A stretch of DNA of 64,000 nt from Comamonas sp. GTDB taxonomy: Bacteria; Pseudomonadota; Gammaproteobacteria; Burkholderiales; Burkholderiaceae_C. The position numbers and the translations under genes were made by a program. The stretch is taken from the NCBI GenBank assembly GCA_031277805.1, contig JAITLR010000007.1, positions 1 through 64,000 on the forward strand, in the 5' to 3' direction. Below the pieces are notes generated by a model. It was not told where the DNA came from and did no database searches. It saw only the letters and a program-made list of their open reading frames with translations. Below are positions 17,081 to 25,904 of the stretch, piece by piece; position 1 is the stretch's first letter, and the number at the start of each line of letters is the position of its first letter.

Positions 17081-17467
17081 ATGACTAGGCATACAGAAAC
17101 GATTGAGGTCATCACCCGAGACCAGCGCAGGCGGCGCTGGTCGGCTGCCGAGAAGGCTGCCTTGGTTCGCAAGACGTATGAACCAGGAATGAGCGTGTCG
17201 CTGGTGGCTCGCCAGGAGGGCGTGTCGGCGAGTCTGCTGTTCACGTGGCGCCGACTGGATCGCGAAGGCGCGCTGGTGGCTGTCGGTGCAGGCGAGGCCG
17301 TTGTGCCGGCATCGGAGCTGGCCGCAGCTCGCGCCGAGATCGCCAAGCTGCAACGTGTGCTGGGCAAAAAGACTTTGGAGAACGAGATCCTCAAGGAAGC
17401 CGTGGAGCTCGCCGCAGCAAAAAAGTGGATTGCGCGCTCGCCCTTGTTGCCTGGGGACGACCAATGA
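17081..17467 (+). CDS. IS3-family transposase OrfA
   Basis: A 128-residue DNA-binding subunit. Its N-terminal HTH_Tnp_1 domain includes [20 protein letters not shown] and [20 protein letters not shown], and a leucine-zipper-like helix [20 protein letters not shown] follows near residues 87-106. OrfA binds the inverted repeats and regulates transposition. A GTG two codons earlier (17,075) is an alternative start. Its stop overlaps the orfB start by ATGA. Confidence 0.92.
   Translation: MTRHTETIEVITRDQRRRRWSAAEKAALVRKTYEPGMSVSLVARQEGVSASLLFTWRRLDREGALVAVGAGEAVVPASELAAARAEIAKLQRVLGKKTLENEILKEAVELAAAKKWIARSPLLPGDDQ
17419..17425 (+). promoter_or_regulatory. A AAA AAG slippery heptamer for -1 frameshifting (OrfAB)
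   Basis: In the orfA frame the codons are GCA AAA AAG, so the heptamer A-AAA-AAG has the exact X-XXY-YYZ phase for a -1 ribosomal slip. The orfB frame is -1 relative to orfA and is open upstream of this point from at least 17,245, so a slip gives a fused OrfAB transposase, the active form in this IS family. Confidence 0.8.
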
Positions 17468-18327
17468 AGTCGGTCTGCTCGGTGCTGGGCGTGGCGCGCT
17501 CGAATCTGCATGTGCGGCATCACCGCTCTGGCCACTGGCAGGACAACCGCAGAGGCCGCACTCCGGCCCAGGATGGGCTCTTGCTAGCCGACCTGCGGCG
17601 CCACATTGCCGAGTTGCCCAGCTATGGCTATCGCCGCGCCGGTGCGCTGCTCAATCGAGAGCGACGTTCGCAAGGTCAACAGGTGCTGAACCACAAGCGC
17701 ATCTACCGGGTCATGGCGCAGCACCGACTGCTGTTGCCCAAGGCGCCCAAGCGACGGCATTCGAGCCGTATTCACGATGGCCAGGTCAGTGTGCCGATGA
17801 GCAACATGCGCTGGTGCTCTGACGGCTTTGAGATCAAGTGCGATTCGGGCGAGACGGTCACAGCCACCTTTGCCAAGGACTGCAGCGACCGGGAGATCCT
17901 GGCCTGGCGAGCTTGGGAGGGCAAGGGACTTGCGGGAGAGCCTGTGCGCGACATGCTGGTGGAAGCCGTGGAGCGGCGCTTTGGCACGGTTGAAGCCGTG
18001 CCCCTAGAGCGTGAATTGGAGTTCCTCACTGACAACGGCAGCGCCTATATCGCGCACGAGACGCGGGGTATTGCCAAGTCACTGGGGCTGAAGCCAATCA
18101 ATACGCCGGTATGCAGTCCGCAGAGCAACGGCATGGCCGAGAGCTTCGTCAACACCTTCAAGCGCGACTACATGAGCCGCATGGACCTGCGCGATGCGCC
18201 GACCGTGTTGGCGCAATTGCCGGGTGCGTTCGAGCACTTCAACGAGATCCACCCGCATTCGAGTTTGAAGATGATGTCGCCCAGGGAGTTCCGACGACGG
18301 CAGAATCACCCCGCCCATCAGGGCTAA
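17464..18327 (+). CDS. IS3-family transposase OrfB (DDE integrase)
   Basis: The catalytic half, 287 residues from ATG 17,464. An HTH_21-like segment ([17 protein letters not shown]) precedes an rve-type DDE core: the first Asp in [13 protein letters not shown], the second in [10 protein letters not shown], and the Glu in [16 protein letters not shown]. The full-length end [14 protein letters not shown] matches the IS2 group. It is expected to be made mainly as an OrfAB fusion through the slippery site in orfA. Confidence 0.92.
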   Translation: MKSVCSVLGVARSNLHVRHHRSGHWQDNRRGRTPAQDGLLLADLRRHIAELPSYGYRRAGALLNRERRSQGQQVLNHKRIYRVMAQHRLLLPKAPKRRHSSRIHDGQVSVPMSNMRWCSDGFEIKCDSGETVTATFAKDCSDREILAWRAWEGKGLAGEPVRDMLVEAVERRFGTVEAVPLERELEFLTDNGSAYIAHETRGIAKSLGLKPINTPVCSPQSNGMAESFVNTFKRDYMSRMDLRDAPTVLAQLPGAFEHFNEIHPHSSLKMMSPREFRRRQNHPAHQG

Positions 18328-18355
18328 CTTAGCGACTGGACGGTGTCCGGAACTA

Positions 18356-18916
18356 CGGGGGCAAGATCAGACGCCATGAGACCGTCACCAACGGCGCTTG
18401 CAGCAGCCACAATGTCTAGACACAGAAGGGTGAGTTTGGTGAGTTGCAGCAAGCCCGTGGCGCAGTGTTTTTTCCGAGGGAGGGGAGCGCCATGTCACGC
18501 GTTGGCCGCTTCATTGTGAGCTAAGTCGATGACTACCGTGACCGATAGGTCGACGTGCAACCAGCAGTTACCGATGCAAAGTCGAAGCAGGTTCTTGGGG
18601 GCTGCTTCAGGCTGATTACCGCCGCTGAGCTTTGGCAAGCCTGTGACCGCTGCCGCCGATACCAGACGTTGACCCGCTGTCTGAGCAGACGTCCGCTGTA
18701 CACCTCAAACTGGAAACTTACTGGACGCAGTGCGCCAGACAACCTGAACGGCAGCTTTCGTAAGCTGCGAACTGGTGGTGACGACCCACAGAAGTCAATC
18801 AACTTTCTGTATTCAATGACAGCTTTGAATTTAGTTGCTGCCGAAGGTTCCAGTAATCTCCGCTGAAGCTCTTCGACATCGCAAGACTCCAAATTTTTGC
18901 TAATGCGAGTGCTAAG
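18356..18916. other. Spacer between the IS and tetR, no gene identified
   Basis: A frame of 119 codons exists on the minus strand (18,533-18,892), but it has no recognisable domain and an irregular composition, so I do not call it a gene. The stretch may be decayed DNA flanking the IS. Confidence 0.35.
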
Positions 18917-19534
18917 TCAGGGGGATGGTTTGCTGTTGAGTAGCTCCAAGGCTCCCACTATTAAAGCCTGGGTTCCTTCGACTAATTCAGTCTCCATTTC
19001 TGCCTCCTCAAGATGTCCGTCTGCCCCGTCAAGTGGCTCCAGCCGGGCTGCGGAGTACACCGTGTCGGCGGCCGAGATGCAAAAGAAAGTCACGGTCGAG
19101 AGCAACCAGCGTGACTGCTCATTGGTGATGCCGTAGGCCTGCGCAATATGCGCTTGATGGGTGCTGATTTTCTCCAGCATGGCTGGCGTGGCCGCCAGGC
19201 GGCGAATCACAAAAGGTGTGACACCTGGGTGGGCTTTCACGAATTGCCGTGTGGATGCCGTGAATCCCAGAAGGTATTCCTCTAGCCCGATCTTTTGAGG
19301 GCTGCTTGCCTGCGGCAGTTCCCAGCGTCTGAAGATCTCCTCGGCAATCAGGTGTTTCAGTGCTTCCAGGCTCGGCACATGCTTGTAGAGCGCCATGTGG
19401 CTGACACCCAATGCAGCGGCAACGCCAACGAAAGTGATGTCCGGAAGGCCAATGGAAATTCCGACGTCTGCAATTTTTTCTCTGGTGATGGAGCGTGGTC
19501 TTCCACGATTCGACGGCTTGGGTGTGTGGGTCAT
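18917..19534 (-). CDS. TetR-family transcriptional regulator of the siderophore uptake locus
   Basis: A 205-residue one-component repressor. The N-terminal helix-turn-helix covers about residues 18-62 (VGVAAALGVSHMALYKHVPS), and the C-terminal ligand/dimerisation domain covers the rest. The ATG at 19,532-19,534 is the only well-placed start. It is divergent from the transport operon with 158 bases between, and an inverted repeat in that gap is the natural operator. A TetR protein in place of, or in addition to, Fur suggests control by a ligand such as the siderophore itself; that is inference. Confidence 0.87.
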   Translation of the reverse strand: MTHTPKPSNRGRPRSITREKIADVGISIGLPDITFVGVAAALGVSHMALYKHVPSLEALKHLIAEEIFRRWELPQASSPQKIGLEEYLLGFTASTRQFVKAHPGVTPFVIRRLAATPAMLEKISTHQAHIAQAYGITNEQSRWLLSTVTFFCISAADTVYSAARLEPLDGADGHLEEAEMETELVEGTQALIVGALELLNSKPSP

Positions 19535-19608
19535 ACGCTTTTTCTCGGTCTGTGAACCAGATTGTCGGGGATGGGCTCACCTTTCATGGACCTATTGCTG
19601 GAATCATT

Positions 19609-19639
19609 TTGAATTAGTTTATTATCATGCAACTAATTC
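19609..19639. promoter_or_regulatory. Candidate TetR operator / iron-responsive promoter region
   Basis: A perfect inverted repeat GAATTAGTT (19,611-19,619) and AACTAATTC (19,631-19,639) with an 11-base centre TATTATCATGC lies between tetR and the transport operon. The AT-rich sequence, including AACTAATTCTTATTG, also resembles weak Fur boxes of betaproteobacteria. Promoter elements for both strands are plausible here but not certain. Confidence 0.55.
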
Positions 19640-19692
19640 TTATTGAGCTTCCCGTTCGCATCTGCGTGAGCGCTGGCTTTTCCTGATTTCGA

Positions 19693-21471
19693 ATGTCTAC
19701 CTCCGAATCGCTGGCCGAATCCGCCAGCCCTCCCCAGCCGATTGCTCGGATATTTGCGCCTATTCGCGGGCGCTTGGCGCTGGCGGGCCTGAGTGCCGCG
19801 CTAGGCACCATGCTCACGCTGGTGCCACTGGCGGTCATTGCGTCCATCGCCAGGCAGGCCATGTCTGAAGACTTTGGTGGCATAGGGGGCCAAGTCACTG
19901 TCGCTGTGCTGTGCATGCTCGCGGGCATGGCTTTGGTGGTCGCCGGGGAGCTGATCGCACATCTGGCAGATAACCGGCTCACCTACGATCTACGCATTGC
20001 AGTGATCAGGCGTCTGTCGCAGGTGCCTTTGGGCTGGTTCACTGCACGAGCCTCGGGCGAGGTCAAACAGGCGTTGCAAGACGATATTTCGACGCTGCAT
20101 AGCCTGACGGCCCACTTCTACACCGCAGTGGGCCGTGCCGTCGGAGCGATCACGATCGCAGTGATTTACCTGTTTGCGCTGGATTGGCGCGTGGCGATAT
20201 TTGCACTGCTTCCTTTCCCTGGTTTCTTCGTGTTTCTCAAACGCGCGATGAAGGCCGGTAGTGCCCACATGCAGGAGTTCGTGGCGCAGCTGGGGCGAAT
20301 CAACAGTGCTACGGTGGAGTTCGCGGGTGCGATTCCGGTTGTCAAGGCCTTTGGTGGCCCGAATCCGGTGCATGCGGGCTACAGAGATGCTGTTGATGGA
20401 TTCGCCAGGGTCTTTGCGGATTTCACCCGCCCTTTGGTGATCTCCATGGCTCGTGCGCATGCATTGATTGCGCCCGTGACTGTGCTCGGCGTGGTGGTGA
20501 TCTCAGGCACGGCCTTTGTCGCCGTGGGGTGGATGCAGCCTTTGGATGTGCTGCCTTTCGCATTGATAGCGCCAGGCATATGTGCTCCGTTGTTGCTCCT
20601 GCATACCTTGCTGCATGACCTGCAGGGTGCAACGGCTGCCGCCCAGCGGGTGCTTGCGTTGCTGGACACTCCGGTACTGCCGCAGCCGGCTGCTGGGCAG
20701 CAATCGTTTCCTGAAGGCAACGTCGTGCGTTTCGAGCAAGTGGCCTATGCCTATGAGGCAGGGCCGCAGGTGTTGTCCGGCATCAGCTTTGATTTGCAGC
20801 CCGGTACTGTCACGGCGGTGGTCGGCCCCTCGGGTTCCGGTAAATCCACCCTGGCTCGTTTGCTGCTGCGGTTTTTCGATCCGGTGCAAGGCTCTATCAC
20901 TCTGGGCGGAGCCGATCTGCGGCAGATTTCCAGCGCAAGCTTGTATCAACGCATTGGCTTCGTGCTGCAGGAAGTACAGCTGATTCACGCCAGTGTGCGC
21001 GAGAACATTGCACTGGCTCGCCCGTCGGCCTCCATGCAGGAGATTGAGGCTGCGGCGCGAGCAGCCAATATCCACGATCGCATTCTGGCATTGCCGCGCG
21101 GTTACGACTCCGTGGTGGGGGAGGATGCGCAGCTCTCCGGTGGCGAGCGCCAGCGCCTGAGCATTGCCCGGGCCGTGCTGTTGAACCCACCCATTCTCGT
21201 GCTGGATGAAGCCACAGCTTCTGCCGATGCGGAAAGCGAAGCCGCCATTCAGGATGCGCTTTCGCGCTTTGCCCGCGGACGCACCTTGCTGGTGATTGCC
21301 CATCGGCTGGACACCATCATGCATGCGGATCGCATTCTGGTACTACGCGAGGGTGAGATTGCGGAGCAAGGCAGCCATGCACAGTTGCTCGCTGAGGACG
21401 GGCTCTACGCGCGGTTGTGGCGGCATGGCGCTTATGCCAGCCCTGTGCAGAAGAAGGAGCTGGCATGCTGA
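19693..21471 (+). CDS. ABC transporter half-molecule 1, exporter-fold permease-ATPase (YbtP/IrtA-like)
   Basis: A 592-residue fused membrane and ATPase subunit. Six transmembrane helices fill about residues 25-310. The nucleotide-binding domain has Walker A GPSGSGKST near residue 378, signature LSGGERQRLSIARA near 480, Walker B ILVLDEATAS near 501, and a later H-loop in VIAHRLD. Pairs of such proteins in siderophore loci (YbtP/YbtQ, IrtA/IrtB) move ferric-siderophore inward or release iron, while others (BarA/BarB) export siderophore. Its stop overlaps the next gene by 7 bases, implying a heterodimer. With no biosynthesis genes present, import or iron release is the likelier role. Confidence 0.9.
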   Translation: MSTSESLAESASPPQPIARIFAPIRGRLALAGLSAALGTMLTLVPLAVIASIARQAMSEDFGGIGGQVTVAVLCMLAGMALVVAGELIAHLADNRLTYDLRIAVIRRLSQVPLGWFTARASGEVKQALQDDISTLHSLTAHFYTAVGRAVGAITIAVIYLFALDWRVAIFALLPFPGFFVFLKRAMKAGSAHMQEFVAQLGRINSATVEFAGAIPVVKAFGGPNPVHAGYRDAVDGFARVFADFTRPLVISMARAHALIAPVTVLGVVVISGTAFVAVGWMQPLDVLPFALIAPGICAPLLLLHTLLHDLQGATAAAQRVLALLDTPVLPQPAAGQQSFPEGNVVRFEQVAYAYEAGPQVLSGISFDLQPGTVTAVVGPSGSGKSTLARLLLRFFDPVQGSITLGGADLRQISSASLYQRIGFVLQEVQLIHASVRENIALARPSASMQEIEAAARAANIHDRILALPRGYDSVVGEDAQLSGGERQRLSIARAVLLNPPILVLDEATASADAESEAAIQDALSRFARGRTLLVIAHRLDTIMHADRILVLREGEIAEQGSHAQLLAEDGLYARLWRHGAYASPVQKKELAC

Positions 21472-23234
21472 AGACCTTCCTGCAACTGCTGGGTGATGAT
21501 GTTCGCCTGTTGCGCCGCTACCTGTGGTTGGCTGTGGCCTATGGCGTGCTGTGTGGTCTGGCCATGGCGGCGTTGGCTCCGATGCTGGAGCACGGGTTGC
21601 GCGCTGACTGGCGCCCGGCCATCGGGTGGCTGGTGGCGCTGCTGCTCGGTGTGCTTCTGTCCTGGATGCTCCGTCGGGCAGTGGAGCAGGCTGGCGTCCG
21701 TGTGGGCGTGGCGGTTCTGCAAAGTGGACGTCATCGGCTGGGCCATCACATGGCGAGTCTGCCTATTGGCTGGTATACGCCAGGCAATACCGCACGCATC
21801 GGCCATGTGGTGACACAGGGGATGATGGGTATTGCGCAACTGCCAGCGCATGTTTTCACGCCACTTATCAGTGGAGTGGCCACAGCCCTGATCGTGTTGC
21901 TGGCGCTTTTTGCATGGAGTCCGCTGTTGGGGCTCGTTGCGCTGATCGCGTTGCCATTACTCGCGGGAGCGTTCGCGTGGGCATCCTCCATGTCGGCACG
22001 CGCCAATGCTGCTTTCCAGCGTGACTTTGCCGGGGCCAGCCAACGCATGGTCGAGTTCGCACAGGCCCAATCCGTGCTGCGTGCGCTCAGCGGCGATGGC
22101 AACAGCACCCGCTTTCTGGAGCAGGCCATCACAGCGCAGCGGCAATCCGGGCTGCGGCTGATGGTGTTGTCGTCGCTATCTTCAGTGCTTTGCACCTGGG
22201 CTGTGCAACTGGTCTTTGCCGCGCTGCTATTGGTCGCCGTGTCTGGCTTGAATGCGGCGACAGGTGATGCCTTGTCCAATGCGAAGGTCATTAGCTTCAC
22301 GGTTTCCTTGCTGCTGCTGGTGCGCTGGCTGGAGCCCTTGCAGGAAATTGCCGGTTATGCCGAAGTGCTTCGGAGTGCCGGAGCGCAGTTGAAAGCGGTG
22401 CGGGATCTATTTGCTGCGCAGCCGCTGCTGCAGCCCGGGAAGGTGATTCCCGCGGGAGATCCCTGCGTGGAGTTGCACGATGTGCGGTTCCAGTATCCCG
22501 AATCCCCCGATGAAGTGTTGCGCGGCGTGAGTCTGCGTGCAGAGCCGCTCAGCATGACGGCGCTGATAGGAGTTTCCGGCTCCGGCAAGTCCACGGTGAT
22601 GCGCTTGATTGCCCGCTTTTTCGATGCCACGCAGGGAGCGGTGTTGATTGGCGGTGTCGATGTGCGTGACATGGGGGATGCGCAATTGGCTGGACAGATC
22701 AGCCAGATCTTCCAGGATAGCCATCTGCTCTGCGGCAGCATCGCCGACAACATTCGCATTGGCCGACCTGATGCGAGTGATGCGCAGGTGTTGCAAGCAG
22801 CCCAGCAGGCCGGGTTGGATGAAGTCATTGCGCGACTGCCGCAAGGGCTGTTGACCCTGGTAGGTGAAAACGGCGCACGCCTTTCCGGCGGAGAGCGTCA
22901 GCGTGTTGCGATTGCGCGGGCGTTGATCAAGGAGTCCCCCATCCTGCTGGTGGATGAGGCCACCGCCGCGCTGGACGCAGAGAATCAGTTCATCATCGCG
23001 AGAGCCCTGGCCAGGCTGAAGGGGAAACGCACGCTGATCGTGATCGCCCATCAGCTCTCCACCGTTGCCATGGCTGATCAGATTGTGGTGCTCGAGGACG
23101 GCGTTGTGGTTGAGTGCGGAGCGCCTGCGCAACTACAGGCAAGGCAAGGCCGCTATGCCCAGTTCCTCGCAAGGCATCGTGCGGCCAAAGGCTGGCGCAT
23201 GGCTGCTGCGCAAATGACCGGAGATGCCGTTTGA
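21465..23234 (+). CDS. ABC transporter half-molecule 2, exporter-fold permease-ATPase (YbtQ/IrtB-like)
   Basis: The partner subunit of 589 residues, starting at ATG 21,465 after AAGAAGGAGC and inside the end of the preceding gene. Membrane helices span about residues 15-290. The ATPase domain carries GVSGSGKST near 369, LSGGERQRVAIARA near 473, ILLVDEATAA near 493, and IAHQLS, where the H-loop is followed by Gln rather than Arg. Both half-molecules keep catalytic glutamates, so both sites could hydrolyse ATP. Its TGA overlaps the ATG of the next gene, so the seven transport genes form one operon. Confidence 0.9.
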   Translation: MLKTFLQLLGDDVRLLRRYLWLAVAYGVLCGLAMAALAPMLEHGLRADWRPAIGWLVALLLGVLLSWMLRRAVEQAGVRVGVAVLQSGRHRLGHHMASLPIGWYTPGNTARIGHVVTQGMMGIAQLPAHVFTPLISGVATALIVLLALFAWSPLLGLVALIALPLLAGAFAWASSMSARANAAFQRDFAGASQRMVEFAQAQSVLRALSGDGNSTRFLEQAITAQRQSGLRLMVLSSLSSVLCTWAVQLVFAALLLVAVSGLNAATGDALSNAKVISFTVSLLLLVRWLEPLQEIAGYAEVLRSAGAQLKAVRDLFAAQPLLQPGKVIPAGDPCVELHDVRFQYPESPDEVLRGVSLRAEPLSMTALIGVSGSGKSTVMRLIARFFDATQGAVLIGGVDVRDMGDAQLAGQISQIFQDSHLLCGSIADNIRIGRPDASDAQVLQAAQQAGLDEVIARLPQGLLTLVGENGARLSGGERQRVAIARALIKESPILLVDEATAALDAENQFIIARALARLKGKRTLIVIAHQLSTVAMADQIVVLEDGVVVECGAPAQLQARQGRYAQFLARHRAAKGWRMAAAQMTGDAV

Positions 23235-24175
23235 TGCGTAGGCGTTGGGTGCTGGTTTTTGCTGCATTGTGCGTGGTGTCCGTGCTGCTAGGGGCGCGGC
23301 AGATGGAGTGGTCAGACCTGCTTTCATTGTCAGGCGACACCTGGCTCACCCTGACTGCAAGTCGATTGCCGCGTTTGGCAGCGCTGGTGTTGACGGGCGC
23401 AGGCCTGTCTGTGTGCGGCGTGATTCTGCAGCAGATCGTGCGCAACAAGTTTGTGGAGCCGGGCACTACAGGCGGCCTGGATGCAGCCAAGCTCGGCATC
23501 CTGGTGGCGCTCACCTTGATGCCCGCTGCGGGAACCATGAGCCGAATGCTGTTTGCGCTGGTGTTCAGCTTGCTGGCAAGCATATTGTTCATTGCAGTGA
23601 TCCGCCGCATCCGGTTTCGCAATCTGGTGCTGGTGCCAGTTGTCGGGCTGATGTACGGCAGCGTGCTTGCTTCCTTCGCCGAGTTCTACGCCTACAGCCA
23701 CAACATTCTGCAAAGCATGCAGGGCTGGCTGTTGGGTGACTTTTCCCGCGTGGTCCAGGGGCACTACGAGATTCTCTACATCATTTTCCCGGTGGTGATA
23801 CTGGCCTATCTGTATGCGCAGCGCTTCACCGTGCTGGGCATGGGTGAAGACATGGCCACAAGTCTGGGCCTTGGTTATGCGTCCACCGCCGTCGTCGGCC
23901 TGGTGCTGGTGGCATTGACGGTATCGGCCACCGTGATTGCTGTGGGGGCTATACCTTTTGTGGGCCTTGTGGTGCCGCAACTGGTTGCCTTGCGCTGTGG
24001 CGAGAACCTGAGGCGCACGCTGCCATTGGTGGCTTTGGGTGGATCTTCCTTGCTGCTGGCCTGTGACATCGCCGGACGGTTGGTGATGTATCCGTTCGAG
24101 GTGCCCATCGGCCTTACCGCAGGAGCGGTAGGCGGCGTGATGTTCCTGTGTCTGATCGTGCGGGGGCTTCGGTGA
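23234..24175 (+). CDS. Iron-siderophore ABC permease 1 (FecCD family)
   Basis: A 313-residue polytopic inner-membrane permease of the BtuC/FecCD fold, about nine to ten helices. Typical signatures are RLPRLAALVLTGAGLSVCGV near residue 40 and IPFVGLVVPQLVALRCG near 240, the coupling-helix region. The start ATG overlaps the previous stop (TGATG), and the frame upstream of it is only the tail of the previous gene in another phase. Its short length and pairing resemble FatD/BauD/CeuB-type permeases for catecholate or mixed siderophores. Confidence 0.9.
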   Translation: MRRRWVLVFAALCVVSVLLGARQMEWSDLLSLSGDTWLTLTASRLPRLAALVLTGAGLSVCGVILQQIVRNKFVEPGTTGGLDAAKLGILVALTLMPAAGTMSRMLFALVFSLLASILFIAVIRRIRFRNLVLVPVVGLMYGSVLASFAEFYAYSHNILQSMQGWLLGDFSRVVQGHYEILYIIFPVVILAYLYAQRFTVLGMGEDMATSLGLGYASTAVVGLVLVALTVSATVIAVGAIPFVGLVVPQLVALRCGENLRRTLPLVALGGSSLLLACDIAGRLVMYPFEVPIGLTAGAVGGVMFLCLIVRGLR

Positions 24176-25131
24176 TGCGCATGTCGTTGACCAGGACCTG
24201 CTGGGTCGTCGCTTTCGTGATGGTTGCCCTGGCACTTGTGTTTGTGCTGATGGGATCCGGGCTGGATACGGATTACGTGATACCCAAGCGGCTTGTGCGT
24301 CTTGCGTCGATTGCGATTGGCGGCGTCTGCGTGGCAGTGTCGGCCATCGTGTTTCAGACGCTGGTGAACAACCGCATTCTGACGCCAGCCATCATGGGCT
24401 ACGAGGCTGTGTATCTGCTGTGGCAGGCCCTGCTGCTGTTGCTGCTGGGGGCGCAGGGGCTGGCCATGCTGGGTGCGCGCGGGAATTTTCTCGTATCAGT
24501 GCTGCTGATGCTGGCCTATTCATGGGCGTTGCAGTGGTGGCTGCTGCGCCGTGGCCGCAATGATGTGTATGTGCTGCTTCTGCTCGGCCTGGTGCTGACC
24601 ATGGTGATAGGCACGTTCACGCAATTTGTGCAGCTACGCATCAGCCCCGGCGAGTTCGCCGTGTTTCAGGGGGTGAGCTACACCTCTTTTAATCGCGCCA
24701 AGCCCGAGACACTGTTCTACGCCGCCATCGTCGTGGGGATCGCCTGCGCAGCAGTCAAAAGGACGCTGGCAGTACTGGATGTGCTGGCCCTGGGACGTGA
24801 TCAGGCCATTTCTCTGGGCGTACCGCACGAGCGCTACCTGCAGCTCTATCTCGCGCTGACCGCCATTTTGGTGGCGTTGTCCACCAGTCTCGTGGGGCCC
24901 ACGGCCTTCATGGGCATCTTTGTGGCCAACATCGTCTATGCCCTGGTGCCGCATGCACGCCACCGCGTCACGTTGCCACTGGGGTGTGCGGTTGCCATTG
25001 TCATTTTTCTTGTCGCTCAACTATTGGTCGAGCATGTCTTCAACTACAAGACCACCGTCAGCATTCTGGTGAATCTGGTGTGCGGTGTGTATTTCCTGGC
25101 ACTGATTGTGCGCAAACGGGGTGCAGCATGA
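24175..25131 (+). CDS. Iron-siderophore ABC permease 2 (FecCD family)
   Basis: The second 318-residue FecCD permease, which should form a heterodimer with the preceding one. It keeps RLASIAIGGVCVAVSAIVFQ near residue 42, GYEAVY, the coupling segment LGRDQAISLGVPHERYLQLY and GPTAFMGIFVANI. It starts at ATG 24,175 overlapping the previous stop as TGATG. It resembles FatC/BauC/CeuC-type subunits. Its stop overlaps the start of the ATPase gene. Confidence 0.9.
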   Translation: MRMSLTRTCWVVAFVMVALALVFVLMGSGLDTDYVIPKRLVRLASIAIGGVCVAVSAIVFQTLVNNRILTPAIMGYEAVYLLWQALLLLLLGAQGLAMLGARGNFLVSVLLMLAYSWALQWWLLRRGRNDVYVLLLLGLVLTMVIGTFTQFVQLRISPGEFAVFQGVSYTSFNRAKPETLFYAAIVVGIACAAVKRTLAVLDVLALGRDQAISLGVPHERYLQLYLALTAILVALSTSLVGPTAFMGIFVANIVYALVPHARHRVTLPLGCAVAIVIFLVAQLLVEHVFNYKTTVSILVNLVCGVYFLALIVRKRGAA

Positions 25132-25904
25132 TGGGTGTCAACCGTCTCTCGAAGCAATATGGCGGCAGGACCGTGCTGTCAGACGTGAGCGTGGAGTTCC
25201 CGCAGCGCTGCGTCACATCGTTGATCGGGCCCAACGGCGCGGGCAAATCCACGCTGCTCATGATGATGGCGCGCCTGCTGGAGCCCAGCAGCGGGGCTGT
25301 TCACTGGCAAGCTCGTGACGCCAGCCGGATTCCGATTGCCGAATACGCGAGGCATGTCGCCACACTGCGCCAGGCACCAGGCTTCAACATGCGTCTGACG
25401 GTGCAAGAGCTGGTCGCTTTTGGACGGTTCCCGCATAGCCGTGGTGCGCTGACTGTCCAGGACCACCGTGCCATAGATGAGGCAATCGCCTTTCTGTCCT
25501 TGGAGCCGCTGCGACACGCGTTCATCGACGAGATCAGTGGAGGCCAGCGTCAGATGGCGTTTCTCGCGATGACGATTGCGCAGCAGACGGATGTACTGCT
25601 GCTTGACGAGCCGCTCAACAACCTCGACATGAGGCACGCCGTACAGATCATGCGTGCACTGCGTCGCCTCTGTGATGAACAGGGCCGTACCGTGATTCTG
25701 GTGATTCACGACATCAATTTTGCGGCGAACTATTCGGATCACATCGTTGCCCTCAAAAGCGGAGCACTGTGCTTCAGTGGGCCAGCTCGGGAGGTGGTGA
25801 CCGAGTCCCGCATGGCCGATCTGTACGGGCTGGATTTCGAGATCACGCATAACCAGCGTGGCTGTTTCTGCAATTACTTCACCTCCATGGAAGATCACTC
25901 ATGA
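25128..25904 (+). CDS. Iron-siderophore ABC transporter ATP-binding protein (FepC/CeuD-like)
   Basis: A 258-residue cytoplasmic ATPase that drives the FecCD pair. Walker A is LIGPNGAGKSTLLMMMARLL near residue 31, the signature is EISGGQRQMAFLAM near residue 133, Walker B is LLLDEPLNNLD near 158, and the H-loop lies in VIHDINFAANYSDHI. The start overlaps the preceding stop (ATGA at 25,128); a second ATG follows immediately. The C-terminal end YFTSMEDHS overlaps the binding-protein gene by four bases. Confidence 0.92.
   Translation: MMGVNRLSKQYGGRTVLSDVSVEFPQRCVTSLIGPNGAGKSTLLMMMARLLEPSSGAVHWQARDASRIPIAEYARHVATLRQAPGFNMRLTVQELVAFGRFPHSRGALTVQDHRAIDEAIAFLSLEPLRHAFIDEISGGQRQMAFLAMTIAQQTDVLLLDEPLNNLDMRHAVQIMRALRRLCDEQGRTVILVIHDINFAANYSDHIVALKSGALCFSGPAREVVTESRMADLYGLDFEITHNQRGCFCNYFTSMEDHS

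Larger units (their letters stand above)
17025..18355 (+). mobile_element. IS3-family (IS2-group) insertion sequence, apparently intact
   Basis: About 1.33 kb bounded by imperfect inverted repeats: TCCGGACACGGTCCATCGCT at 17,031 on the left and, in reverse complement, TCCGGACACCGTCCAGTCGCT ending at 18,351 on the right. It encodes orfA and orfB with a slippery site between them. Exact ends and any target duplication are uncertain by a few bases because the outermost bases of the two repeats differ. Confidence 0.85.

Noticed and set aside
18533-18892. 119-codon minus-strand gene between the IS and tetR
   Set aside because: No ribosome site or domain, and odd composition; listed as spacer.
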